Positions 23,005 to 34,447 of a DNA stretch of 64,000 nucleotides are shown here, in pieces. Each line of letters begins with the position of its first letter. Position 1 is the first letter of the stretch. Below the pieces are notes generated by a model, which was not told where the DNA came from, searched no databases, and was given only the letters and a program-made list of their open reading frames with translations. A program made the position numbers and the translations under genes. This stretch comes from Coriaria nepalensis (lineage: Eukaryota; Streptophyta; Magnoliopsida; Cucurbitales; Coriariaceae), in contig CP114483.1 of NCBI GenBank assembly GCA_027186245.1, forward strand, positions 5,280,001 through 5,344,000, read 5' to 3'.

Positions 23005-24268
23005 CCCACAGCACTGCAAAACAGATAAAACTAGCAGTCATTAGTAATCTGATTTTTCTTTTTTCTTTTTTAAATGTCCATCTAAATTATTAAGTCTAAA
23101 CATTAAATTCTGAAGATTTCAGCAGGTTTTATACAATTGAACATTTCTTTTCGTATTTCCTAATTCAAATAATGAAATCTAATATTTACCATAACTATGG
23201 GACTAATAACAAACCGGCATTTTAATATAGACTGTGGTCCACATAGAACCTTAATTTTCTTGGAGATTATGAATTTCAATCAAAGTCGTCTTTTCCTTTC
23301 CTTTTCTATATATTCTTGCTATGTTTCAGGTTGATGAAATCAGTAAGAAAACCATATTCAGTTTGTCATCTGCACTAAAACAGTGCCATCGGTGTAAGCA
23401 TGGGGGTTAATGGCCCGTGTCGTTCGCTGACCACAGATGTTGCAAGAGAAAACCACAAGCATCCTCCGCTGAGGAGATTTTGTGAACAGAGACCATGGGA
23501 AAGTGGAGACATTCTCGGTTCCAGAACTGGTTGCTATCCCAGCAGGAGCAGAAGGACCTTCCATACCAGATCCTGTCGTCCAGCCTCTCTCTATGGCTGC
23601 ACTTAGCACCATGCCCATTGCATCATCCTTGCTCGAAAGCATCTGTCAGAAATTAATTACATTGATTGCTTTTCTTGCGAATGGAAAGAGGAAAAGTTAA
23701 AAATGAATTTCTCAATATTCAATAACTCTAATGTGCGAGCTGAAATCTCAACTAGTTTTATCTTTCAAAAAAAACTATTTACATTTTGGGACACTTAATG
23801 GAAGATGATTTTTTCACAATTCAGAATTCTTCTTAAATTTAGGCCAATTAAATTTGATTTTTTTCTTTTTTTCGGTTGTTAATAAATAAAAGGAGGAATA
23901 ATCAAATAGTCGTAAATGGAAAGTAAAAGAGGTCAAAAACGCACAGATAACATTTGTTTCAATCAGATTTTCTTAAGAATGTGATCACCTTATGTGAAAG
24001 AGAGAGAGTACCTTTGTGAGCGGAGAAAGGAGAGATGCCGATCACTGTGTATTGGAAGATTATTGCCGTCCTTCAGATCAGATTGAGAACCGGCTTGATT
24101 CTCGTTAACTGACCGCAAATTTTAGACTTCCATTAGAGTATGTATCAATTGAGGAGAAGAGGCAGAAATTGATTTGATCGCCAAGAAAATGAAGGAACGA
24201 TCTAATCTAAATCGAGACCTTCTGATTCCAGAAATTATTTCGATTCAATCCTCTGCTTACCAGAAATG

Positions 24269-24301
<33 letters not shown>

Positions 24302-24463
24302 TATTGAAAGCAATAACCTGCAACAGTTATGATGGCACATACCTTTCGAAGCGAGAGGCAATCGAATATGCCTTAAAGAGATAGTCCTATTAGGTGAAAA
24401 GAGATAGAAAGAAGATGAGGAGGACATAATCGTAGCAGAGGAGGAGCTGATTAGGGTTTCCAT
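23005..24463 (-). pseudogene. DNL/Zim17-type zinc finger gene (Hsp70-escort), damaged
   Basis: Exon 1 (24463-24343) begins METLISSSSATIMSSSSS, a Ser-rich organelle-targeting style, and ends at a GTATGT donor. Exon 2 (24108-24012) is bounded by GGTCAG and GTACTC. Exon 3 (23642-23370) carries SSKDDAMGMVLSAAIERGW, then RRMLVVFSCNICGQRT and AINPHAYTDGTVLVQ. That is the first half of the DNL zinc finger (C-x2-C kept). These proteins keep organellar Hsp70 soluble. Three faults are visible. The exon 1-2-3 lengths leave the frame one base short, and the frame reads on correctly if one base is missing near 24020. The donor after exon 3 reads AT instead of GT. The likely exon 4 (from 23013) starts with C-C-G and then meets unrelated sequence, so the second zinc-binding pair is lost. 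Confidence 0.8.
24267..24304. repeat. A-run and TA microsatellite in intron 1
   Basis: About 17 A residues are followed by (TA)n, inside the first intron of the DNL zinc-finger gene. Confidence 0.9.
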
Positions 24464-25741
24464 AGGAAGAATCTCGAAATGTTAACGGAAAATAACTCAG
24501 AGAAACAAACAGACACCTCGAGTTGTCGCCTTCCTCCTAGCCAAGGAAGAAAGGAAATTGGATGAAGAAATTGTATCGCTTGGTGATCGCCCGTGAACCA
24601 ACGTGGAAAGGCTGATTAAGCTCGGTAACGTTTTTTAAAAACGTTTTTTGCATTTTGAAACATGAAAATCGGGTTTTAGGGAGGGGACAAGCTTTTGCAT
24701 TTTTATCAATTTTTGTTTAAAAAACGTTTTTCAAAAATAATGAAAATATAGTGAAAAAAATTAATTTTTCAACTCTCTTCTCTCTCTAATCTCTCTAATC
24801 TCTCTCCTCTCTTCTCTCGCTCACTTTTCTTTGCTTTCCATCTTTCTCTGTTATCCCTCTACGGCATTTGTTGCATAGAGAAAAAAGAATAGAGAGAGGC
24901 CTGGATATGAGTTTAGGGGTAGTTATCCCTATGATGTGAAGAACAAAAATAACAACATTAATAAGTAGGAGCGAGCAAAAAAAATCATAATCGGTTTCGA
25001 TCAGCTTCATGTGCCAATTACTAGTAGCTTCATGTGCCAATTACTAGTTTATACAATAATAGCCAATAATTGGATTTAAGCTAAAGGCTGATTATAAAAT
25101 TGTTAGGCTTGTATAAACAACCACGACTTGAACATATTAGATATTATGAGTATATTAGCATAACTGCTATTTACTTTATAGATCGATGAAACATTGGATC
25201 CGTAAAATAAATTAAATGTTATAAATAAACTAGTAGTTATAAGTATATTAACATAACTGTTAGTTTACTCTACGTGTCGATGAGACATTCGACCTTTTTA
25301 TGACGGGTTTATTCTCGTCATCATCTTCCTCTCACACTTTCATCATCAACTCAACTTCCTATTATGCTTCCCTTATGCTTTCAATTCATGTTTCGAACTT
25401 TGGGTTAGAGTTTTTAATTTGATATGAATGTCTACATTTTTATGTATGAGTTAAGACTGTGATCCATGTTTTAATCGAATTTGGTTGATGAGATCTATTT
25501 CGGTGACCTTTGTTTTCATATTAAGTATCCGAAATAAAGGTTCGAAATTATGTTTTAAATTTATACTTGTAATAGTAATATTGAGTGTTAATATTTCGGT
25601 TACAAAAATTGAATTAAGAAACCAAAGATGCCAAACGAATTTTGTATATTAAAAAACTTTACTTTACATGATTTTTTGTAATCATTACAAAAACTAATTT
25701 TCCAAATACAAAATATAAGAATTGTTACCAAGCATAACCTA
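24464..25741. other. Upstream region with small tandem duplications
   Basis: Upstream of the DNL gene there is a 23-bp perfect tandem duplication at 25003-25048 (AGCTTCATGTGCCAATTAC core). A diverged pair with a period of ~94 bp lies at about 25148-25290. CT-rich repeats lie at 24775-24830. No gene is evident. Confidence 0.6.
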
Positions 25742-25973
25742 AGAGGTCGTTTGGGAGTGTTCATCGGTCTTAAAAAAAAATTTATAAAAATAAGTAATTT
25801 TGAGTATTTATTAAAAAAATTATTTGATATTTAATTTCTTTAAATACCTTTTTTTTTTGTTTTTTTTAATAATAATTAATTAATACTTATTAAAATAAAT
25901 ATTTTTTAAATATTTTTTTATTTTTACGTACAAATATATTTATACTTATACCTTAAACTCCCAAACAGGCTCT
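25742..25973. mobile_element. MITE, 232 bp
   Basis: The ends are inverted repeats: AGAGGTCGTTTGGGAGT at 25742 and, reversed, AGAGCCTGTTTGGGAGT at 25973 (15 of 17 match). They are flanked by TA on both sides (25740-25741 and 25974-25975). The GTTTGGGAG word and small AT-rich interior fit a Tourist- or Stowaway-like MITE. The flank could also be read as a TAA duplication with shorter ends, so the superfamily is open. Confidence 0.75.
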
Positions 25974-27179
25974 TAAAGCTCGTTTTCTATGTCGTTAAAG
26001 CACTGATCGATCCCATTTATAATTTTATTGAAGTTTCGATAATTGTCTCTTACATTTATTCAAATCTAATGGTATCTTCATGAAATTAAAATAAATCCCT
26101 ACAGGTCTACCAAAACTATAATGATAGCTAAAATTTTAACAGATGAACATTTACTTGAAATATTAATTATAGTTAATATTTTTTAGTTCATGTCTAATTT
26201 GGTTTTTATAAATTTGTATTAAAAGTTATTTATTATTTTAATTCTTATTTTTTATTATTTTCACTTTTTCCTCATATTAATTTATTATTCTCTTAAATTG
26301 TTGTTTTCAAGTAAAAATTTTTGGGAGGAAAGAAAAACGATTCTATTATTTTTGCAAGAATCAAAATAATTTATTTTTTTTTCAAAAAAAAGAAATCAAA
26401 ATAATCTGATTTTTTCATGAAATATCTAAATAAATCAAGTTTTCAAGATAAATCTAACCATATTGATTCAACTTTACCTCACGAGAAACAAAATGGGGTT
26501 CATCTTCTTCGTTAACATGATCGCGGACCTCCCCCCTCCCCCCCTCCCCCCCAAAAAAAGATCCGACCAAACCTCCACAAGTTGATGAGTAAGTACTACA
26601 ATAAACCGAAGTATCCATTCCAACTTGAGAGACTCGAGATACCGCAAAATTGCAATTTCGATGACTGTGTGGTATAGATTATTAAGTGTATAGAGTTTCA
26701 TATATTGGGATTTCCATTACATAATGTAAATGATGATCGTATCATATTGTATAGGCGTAAGATGATGATAGACATTTATTAATACATATGGGACTTGTAG
26801 TTACAAACATTTATAGATATTTTTCTATACTTATTACAATACTAACTCATTTGAATACTTATTATATGAAATTTAAAATTACAATAGTAACACAAAATAA
26901 CATAACATTATCATGAAATACTTTTAATCGCCTTGATCCTCGTGCTGTCGAAAATGATGTTATCATACTGTTGCACCTGTGAGTAAGGATATTCCTTATT
27001 CATTGACCACTGTATAGTTGATAAAACTACAAATAAAGAATGTAAAAATTTTCAAATAGTGCTTAATGAAGACCATAAATAATTATACATATATAATATT
27101 ATAGATGATACCTCGGGATCATCTTGTAATTGCATTTCCCAAGCTACTGGTTGGACACTTGAGAGCCTTCACCTTGTTG
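25974..27179. other. AT-rich spacer with a G-run motif
   Basis: No gene is visible. On the - strand, 26552-26528 has runs of seven, seven and six G plus GG separated by single A bases, a strong G-quadruplex candidate. Confidence 0.55.
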
Positions 27180-28376
27180 GGATGATAACCTACGCCATCC
27201 TATGTCCACCATGTGAAGGTCTTATACGTTTGAGGGCGCACTTCATCAATTTGTTTCCCCGTTGGCTTGCCTCTCTCTTTAAATCCTACTGAAACTACCT
27301 CAAGAGAAGGATCAATGAATGTGTCAGAAGCATTTGTACATTCCTCTGCATTTAAAGTAAGGTTGATTTTTTTCTAATCGATCTGATAGGATACCGTGGA
27401 TGTCAATGATGATAGGTCATGTTTTCGGCTCCACACTAAATCTCTCTAATGTCGATGTGAACATATTGATATGCCTCCTTCAAGTTGAAATAGCTGCAAT
27501 ATGTGGATCTTCATTTGATGATGATGTGGAAGACTCTGTCAGCCCTTTCGATGCCTTTCTCGTCCATCTGCTAGTATATATGCTTTTGTTATTTTATAGT
27601 AATTCAGTTTTCTAAGCCTCCAAATAATATGGGCACATGACCGCCTAGATATTCAAAAATATTGTACGTGCACTAATGAAACCCATATCGATCCATCTTG
27701 ACACAATATTCCTTTGTCCTCGAACAGACGTGATATGGGCTATTACTATGATAGTGCAACAATACTTGTTCACAACCTAAAAGCACACAGTAACCATCTT
27801 GATGTAATCAGTTCAACTTTCCCATCTCCTCATTGAAATAGTCGTATATTTTTGGTGTATGGAGAATGGGTCATTTACTTTTTCAATGACCACATGGTTT
27901 TTATCGCAAAATATGACTGTATCTCCTTATACCAAAGGTCATCCACAGATGCCTTGAGTCTCTTTAGGAATCAGTCTATATTCATATTCGACTTCAAAAA
28001 ATGACGTAGGTGTGCGATGAAGTTTTCACTTAATTGGGTTGTCTTTCTACCAGCACAAAAAGCATTTCTCACATACGCATGTGCCCAGTTACGATGCCTC
28101 TCATATATTCTTCACAACCACGAGTTCTCAGGAAGATCATAGGCATCTACCATCTTAGACCATTCAGTCTCAAAATCATCCACTTTGCTGCTGAAAAGGT
28201 GTCTATTCTAATCTTTCTTGAATGACTTATTCTGCAAAGGTACACTAATATTTTTTATGGCATTTTGAGAGATATGCCACACATAAAGGAAGTGATGTGT
28301 GTTTGGAAAAACAGTGGGGATTGCAGCAGACATTGCTGTGCCTTGATAAGAGAATATAGATATTAGTGCCTTGCCT
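27180..28376 (-). pseudogene. FAR1/MULE-type transposase, 3' half
   Basis: The - strand reads KALISIFSYQGTAMSAAIP, then WHISQNAIKN at about 28250-28280 and ENSWL..RIYERHRNWAHAYV. TTQLSENFIAHLRHFLK lies near 28030 and a decayed C-terminal part follows to about 27180 (FIDPSLEVVSVGFKERGKP). The order matches the MULE transposase domain of FAR1/FHY3-related proteins, which are domesticated or mobile Mutator transposases. Several stops are present. It is cut at its N-terminal side exactly where LTR family A begins (28377); the missing front half is at 30480-31048 on the + strand. The 3' part (27330-27700) recurs at 34086-34445. Confidence 0.8.
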
Positions 28377-29302
28377 TGTTAGGCATGGTGCCCTAAAAGT
28401 ATGTAATTAGCAAAATCTTATGAAATTAATAAAATTGATATTTTTCTATATAATTATTTGAATGTTTATCATTGAAATTGTGTATAAAAATTAGAAAATT
28501 CCAAATTCATTTATGTGAATATCATCTTGTATTAGTACGAGAGGATTAAGATTATAGATAATGAAGTAAATTGTCCGCAACATATTAAAGTATGAAATCT
28601 ATAATTGATAGTTGTTAGTACGGTCCACTAGTATTATGAATGCAAATGATCTAGATCTGGATCGCTGATGTAGATAGAAATCTTAGTGGAAGTGCTTTAT
28701 ATAATTGGATTATATAGGACAAGACTCTGATATGAATTAATTATATATCAACATACCGTTTTCGATAAAGAATTTTATTCATATCAATAGATAATTATAT
28801 GCAGATCAATCTAAATCCTAAGTAGTCATGAACTTCTATTTATGTCAAAGCTTTGACCAAATCAAAGATATCACTAAAAGATATCTCATGATTATCTTGT
28901 TATTTAATATTATGATTGAATTATCAATTCAATTAATTTAAAGTGTTTAAATTAAAAATAATATTAAATAGAAACCTAATAAAATCATATAAATACATTA
29001 TATTCTAATTATTTCAAAAGGGCGAAAAAAATTAGAGAGGCATTTTCACAAAAACAAAAAGAGATAAAACCTAGTAATCTCTACGTGCCCACACATGTCC
29101 TAGTGTGTTGAGAATCGACCTGGAAGATTATGGTGTAGAGTCTCGACGATTGATTTGCATAAGCTAAGGTATGAACTCTTCGTATAAATGTAGGATTAAT
29201 TTATATATATATAAATGATCGCTACAAGTTTTTGGAAAATTTTTGTTATATACTAAGACCAGTAATCGCTTCCGCTGCGAGATTTAAACCCGTTTTCCAA
29301 TA
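28377..29302 (+). mobile_element. LTR of copia family A (internal deletion)
   Basis: It starts TGTTAGGCATGGTGCCCTA and ends CCCGTTTTCCAATA. It aligns with the solo LTR at 6133-7754 but lacks roughly 700 bp of the AT-rich middle (junction near 28855). The TG start abuts the transposase fragment. The sequence after 29302 is not a primer-binding site, so the 3' junction is also rearranged. Confidence 0.85.
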
Positions 29303-30130
29303 ATTCTGTCCTTCTAGATCGGGAACTCGGTTTATGTTCCACGTCCAGACTGAGTTTTAGACCTTGTTTATATCTTTGTAGACCGAGAACCTGCTCATGT
29401 TTCTGTCTTTCTAGATCGAGAACTTGGTCTAAACAAGGAACTCAGACCCAGACCAAGAGACATTATATCGTATTAGATTCACATGATAATTAACTTACAG
29501 TTCACATGCTAGTAATGTGAAAAAAGCCATCAATGTTACACGATGTAGTGATGTGCCAATACACTTTGATGTTACAATACATTATGATATGACAACATTA
29601 TCCTTTTCTTGGTCTTGAAGGATAAAATCATACCAAGTTCTCAGTCTTGAAGGACAAAAACATGTTTCTTTCTGAATTCTCAATCTAGACCGAGTTCTAT
29701 CCTTCTAGATCAAGAATTGGGCCTGAGTTTCTGATGCAAACTGAGTTTTAGACCTTTAAGGATAAAAACATGTTTTTGTCTTTGTAGATTGAGTTCTCCA
29801 TATGGACCGGGAACCATACCAAGACCAAGAGACATTATATGATATTGATTCACATGGCAATTAACTTATGGTTCACCAGCTAGTAATGTGACAAAAGCCA
29901 TCGATGTCATAAGATGTAGTGATGTGCCAATACACTTTGATGTTACAATAAATAATGATCTGATAGCATAAGAATGCCTTAGCATTCTACTTCACCACTC
30001 ATCAGAAAGTATTTTATTTCACCATTCTACTTCAACAGAAAGCATTCTACTTCACTATTCTACTTCATCCATTCTACTTCACCAAAACGTAAGACCATTC
30101 TTAATTTTCACTTATTTTCTCTCCAAATAA
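29303..30130. repeat. AGACCGAG-type repeats and a ~375-bp tandem duplication
   Basis: A segment running from GACCAAGAGACATTATAT through GATGTAGTGATGTGCCAATA is present at about 29450-29590 and again at 29828-29955. Between and around the copies are many degenerate AGATCGAGAAC / GGTCTGAGTT words in both directions, shared with 43220-43370 and 44650-44830. 29995-30110 holds short repeats of CATTCTACTTCAC. Confidence 0.75.
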
Positions 30131-30479
30131 CTCTAAGGCATAACATTGATTACCAAATGGTAATAACTAAAGGATTAACCATGAAAGTGGATGATAGGTC
30201 ATTCGTTAATGTGTACCATTTTAGAGTTCAAGTGTGTTGACCATGCCTATAATTAGTATAATAGTTATGCAAGTGAGATTGGGTTTAGCATTTGCAGCAA
30301 AGACAGATAGATGTATACGCAAGGGGTACCACCATAGTGACAAGTAAAAAGTTTACATGTAACAAAGAAGGAAAACATAATCCTAGCAAAAATTCTTTGA
30401 TAGAGGTGAAGAAGGATAAGCCATAAACAAGATGTGGTTGTGTTGTATATTTCATTGTTCAATATCAACAAGATGCAGG

Positions 30480-31048
30480 CACTATATTTATGGGTGGAAC
30501 CCATCACACACCCATGAGCTGATAACACTATCAAAAAGGCACTTACTCCGTTTGCAAAGAAAAATAACCCTAGAGTAGCGTCTTGAGATTGAGGCAGCTT
30601 ATAAAGTCAAAATTTTCCGAAGCAGGCGCATGATATGATGACAGTTTTGGCTAGTGGAATAGATAATGTGGGTTACACTCATAGAAACCTAAAAAATTAT
30701 TTAACTGGTCAACATAATCAAGTCATGGAACAATGGGTAGCCACTGTCCTATACAAATGGTTTGGAACTGAGCAGAAGAATGACTCATAGTGCAAACGGA
30801 CGAGTTTGAGCAACTAACTAATATATTTTAGAATGACCATGCAATGCAGCGCGACTATGCACTTTTTGGAGACTTTGTTTCTTTCGATACAACCTATCGA
30901 AGGAATGGTAAACACCGACCATTATGTGCATTTATGGGATTGAACCGCCATAAGGAGATAACCATTTTTGGGGCATGTCTGCTTTTTGATGAGACAACAG
31001 AGACGTTGCAGTGGTTGTTCCATACATTTGTTTAGTGTATGGGAGACA
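30480..31048 (+). pseudogene. FAR1/MULE-type transposase, 5' half
   Basis: The + strand reads THELITLSKRHL near 30510 and VGYTHRNLKNYLTGQ near 30670. Then 30844-31035 is open: DYALFGDFVSFDTTYRRN, CAFMGLNRHKEITIFG, and LLFDETTETLQWLFHTF. This is the start of the MULE domain of FAR1-related proteins, with SFDTTY carrying the first catalytic Asp and D-E-T downstream. After a stop, CMGD leads to AGACA, where the reversed LTR begins (31049). Together with 27180-28376 it forms one gene interrupted by the LTR. Upstream stops show that it is decayed. Confidence 0.8.
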
Positions 31049-31188
31049 TGTTGGAAATCGGGTTTAAAATTCATAGCGGAAGAGATTATTGGTCCTAGTA
31101 TGAAAAAAAAAAATTATATATAAATTTTTAGCAATCCTTTATATATATAAAAATTAATCATATACGCTAGATGAAGAATTCATTATTA
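31049..31188 (-). mobile_element. LTR family A, 3'-end fragment
   Basis: In reverse, this is the last ~140 bp of the family A LTR, ending (as read forward here) TGTTGGAAATCGGGTTTAAA. It directly abuts the 5' half of the transposase at AGACA. It stops where a second copy of the same LTR end begins. Confidence 0.8.
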
Positions 31189-31189
31189 G

Positions 31190-31934
31190 GAAACGGGTTT
31201 AAAATTTCGTAGTAGAAGTGATTATTGGTTTTAGTGTATAACAAAAATTTTCTAAAAAAATTTTAGCGATCTTTTAGATACATATAAATTAATCCTATAG
31301 GTATGCAAAGATATCATACCTTAACCTATGCTTATCGTTCAAGGAGACTTATACCATAATCTTCCAAACGACTCTTTATTTTTAGAACATGTTGTATTTA
31401 TAGAGTTCCATTAAGTTTTTCAATTTAATTTAAACACTTTAAATTAATTGAATTGATGACTCAATTATACTATTAAATGACAAGATAATCATTAAATGAT
31501 ATATTTGATATAGTCAAATCTTTTCAAATCTAATTTGAAATAGAATCTTATCTATTTCAAATTATATCATTGTCTTTAATAATATATTTGATTTAGTCAA
31601 ACCTTTTCAAGTCTTATTTAAAGTAGAATTTCATCCATTTAAAATCAAATCATATATTATTTGAATTTTAAATTAGTTTCTCAAACCAATTTAAATTTGA
31701 CTTATCTAATCTTCATATTAAATTAATATCTCATATCAATTTAATATTATATATAACATATTTAATTCAAAATCAAATATATTATTATTTAATATATGAA
31801 TTTCGAAGTTCATAATTTAAAATACATTTTTTAATTTAATTAATTAATTAACATTAATTATCTCATAATTATAAATTTACCCTAAAAAAATATTTTCTTG
31901 CAAATAAGTCATTTTTTCAACCTTTGTCATCAAT
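31190..31934 (-). mobile_element. LTR family A, second 3' fragment
   Basis: This is a reversed copy corresponding to about 7139-7754 of the solo LTR. It starts (forward) TTATTAGGAAACGGGTTTAA and runs to TTGCAAATAAGTC. It ends abruptly at copia gag sequence that reads in the opposite direction, so this is a rearrangement junction rather than an intact element end. Confidence 0.8.
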
Positions 31935-32600
31935 AACAAAGCTAAATGGTACATGTTAATGAGCATGAGTGATGGTATTAGGAAGAAACATGAAAACATG
32001 GAGACTGCATATGAGATATTTGAGTCTCTCTAGGTTTTGTTTCAGCAGCAATCCGACTAGAGTCGTCATAAGGGTACTAGAACCTAATGAATGCCAAGAT
32101 GAAGAAAGAAGCTTCTTTCAGAGATCATGTTTTTAACATGATTAAAATGATGCATGAGGCAAAAATACATGGGGCTACCATTGATGAGTACATACTTAAG
32201 TTACTATCACCGGCTTTTGCTACATTCACCACCAACTATGTTATGAACAAGCTGCAGTACAACATGACTCAGCTGTTGAATGAATTGCAGACTTTTGAGA
32301 CCCTAAATTTGGCCAAGTCCAAAGAGGGTGAAGCAAATGTTGCTGAACAAAAGCCGTTTTCCTCTTATGGTAAGAACATTAAGAGGAGGTACACCAATGT
32401 AAATACAAGAAGGGAAAGAAAGCCAAAAAGTTACTTAAAAGTAAGGAGAACAAGAAGAACGACAACACCAATAAAAAGGATTCAAGGGAAAGTGTTTTCA
32501 CTGCGGAGTTGATGGCCATTATAAGAGAAACGGTAACAAGTATCTCTCTGAGCTAAAAGAGAAAAAGAAAGGTAAATTTGATTTACTTGTTTTAGAAGCC
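31935..32600 (+). pseudogene. copia gag, family A
   Basis: The + strand reads KAKWYMLMSMSDGIRKKHEN, a stop, then 32087-32512 (MNAKMKKEASFRDHVFNMIK, LLSPAFATFTTNYVMNKL, LNELQTFETL). A zinc knuckle, CFHCGVDGHYKRN, lies near 32495-32535 in another frame. It is a UBN2-type Gag. The first ~60 residues are missing but occur in a second copy of the family at 34448-34783 on the other strand. A frameshift separates gag from the knuckle. Confidence 0.86.
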
Positions 32601-33240
32601 TGTTTAGGGGAAGATGATTTGTCATCTTGGATAGTAGATTTGGAAGCCACTAATCATGTTTGTTCTTCTTTACAAATACTTAGTTCTTCGAGGGAGCTTA
32701 CTGTTGGCAAGGTGATGATGAGAGTTGACGGTGGAGTGATCGTTTCAGCTAAAGTAGTGGGAGCAGTCGGTTTAGTTTTTAGCAATAATTATCTTATTTT
32801 GAACAATGGTTATTTTATTCCTGAATTTGGTATAAATTTGATTTCTTTATCTATGTTGCATGAACAATATTTTGATATTCTTGTATTAATAATGAGATTA
32901 TTATTTCTAAGAAAGATTTGGATATTTTTCATGCAAAACAAACTAACAGACTCTTCCTGTTTAAACTAAATAAACGATTGTTAAATAATTCAGAATTATT
33001 TAAAGTAGCAAATCCTAAATCTAACAAACGACAAAACATTTTTCAAAGTGATGATACGTATCTTTGGCATCTTAGGTTAGGACATATCAATCTTGATAGG
33101 ATAAATAGGTTAGTAAATGATGGTCCTTTAAGAGAGCTAATTGTTGGCACTCTTCTAGTTTGCGAATCTTGTCTAGAAGGAAAGATGACTAAGAGACCTT
33201 TTTTGCAAAGAGCCAAAGAACCACTTGAGTTAGTTAGTAC
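32601..33240 (+). pseudogene. copia protease and pre-integrase region, family A
   Basis: SSWIVDLEATNHVCSS at 32619 is the protease active-site phrase of copia elements (usually D-S-G-A-T-N-H). Here the catalytic Asp is kept but Ser-Gly reads Leu-Glu. FGINLISLSMLHEQ follows. After a frameshift near 32930, 32918-33244 gives LWHLRLGHINLDRINRL and CESCLEGKMTKRPF, the His/Cys zinc-binding region before copia integrase. Both open frames are long for a relic, suggesting this copy is younger than the gypsy fragments. Confidence 0.87.
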
Positions 33241-34085
33241 ATAGTGACATCTGTAGTCTAATAAATGTACAAGTAAGAGGTGAATATGAATATTTCATCA
33301 CCTTTGTTGATGATTATTCAATATACAAATATATATACCTAACGCAATGGAAATTTGAAACTTTTTGAAAGTTTAAAGAATTCCTAGCAGAAGCTGAAAA
33401 GATATTAGGAAAATCACTTAAAACACTTCGATTGGATTGAAAAGGTGAATACCTGATTTTGAGTTCAAGGATTATTTGCTAGAGTATGGTATTATATCTC
33501 AACTCACAGCACTTGGAACACCATAGCAGAATGGTGTTGTAGAAAGAAGAAACATAACGTTATTGGATATGGTTAGGTAAATGTTAAAGCTACTCATCCC
33601 TACCACTCACATTCTGAGGATATGCACTTTAAACCGTGGTATACATTTTGAATGTAGTTCCATCTAAGTTTGTACAAAAGACACTTTTAGAGTTGTGGAA
33701 TGGTACTAAACCTAGTTTATGCCATTTTCGCATATAGGGGTGTCCAACGCACGTGCTGAAATCCAAGATTGGGAAGTTAGACTCGCGATCTGAAGTTTGT
33801 ATATTTGTTAGCTATGCTTCCGGAACAAAATGAGGTTACTTTTATAATCATAGTGAGAAAAAGGTGTTTGTATCGACAAATGCAACCTTTCTTGAACATG
33901 ACTCTATGACAAACTATAAACGTCGTAGTAAGTAGTACTAGAGGAATTGAATTCTAATAAGATCAGACCATCTCGATCACCATCTGATGAACGATAACAT
34001 CAGGAGACTACCAATCCCAGTCAAAACACCCTAGTAGTTTGTCGTAGTGGGAGGATTGTGAGACAACCTATTCACTATGAACATT
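33241..34085 (+). pseudogene. copia integrase, family A
   Basis: Motifs in order are: HSDICSL and FVDDYS (first catalytic Asp) near 33250-33320, LRLD.KGEY near 33430 (second Asp), and QNGVVERRN near 33520-33550 (catalytic Glu). CHFRI.GCPTHV and VFVSTNATFLEHD follow near 33720-33900, and SRSGRIVRQPIHYE just before 34085. Many stops are present. The reverse transcriptase that should follow is missing; instead a FAR1-like fragment begins at 34086. Confidence 0.84.
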
Positions 34086-34445
34086 TGTACATTCCTCTGC
34101 ATTTAACATAAGGTTAACTTGTAATCGATCTAAAAGGATACTGTAGATGTCAATGATGGTAGGCCATGTTTCTGGCTCCACACCAAATCTCTCTAATATT
34201 GATATGCCTCTTTCTAGTTGCAACAGCTACAATATGTGGATCTTCATTCGATGATGATGTGGAAGACTCCATAAACCCTTCCCATGCCTTTCTCATCCCA
34301 TCTGCTCAGTATATACACTTCTAGTATTTCATAGTAATTCAACTTTCTAAGTCTTCAAATAATATGGGCATAGGGAATGCCTACATATTCAAAAACTTTG
34401 AACGTGCATTGATGAAACCCATTAGATTCTAGTAGCCAAAACAAG
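34086..34445 (-). pseudogene. Second copy of FAR1-like 3' fragment
   Basis: This aligns with 27330-27700 in the same orientation (shared words CATTTGTACATTCCTCTGCAT, ATATGTGGATCTTCATT and GATGATGATGTGGAAGACTC), with small deletions. In the transposase it belongs to the C-terminal region on the - strand. It is bounded by copia integrase on one side and copia gag on the other. Confidence 0.8.
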
Positions 34446-34447
34446 GC

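Noticed and set aside
28034..28225. 63-codon + strand open frame
   Set aside because: It is the antisense shadow of the FAR1-like transposase on the - strand.
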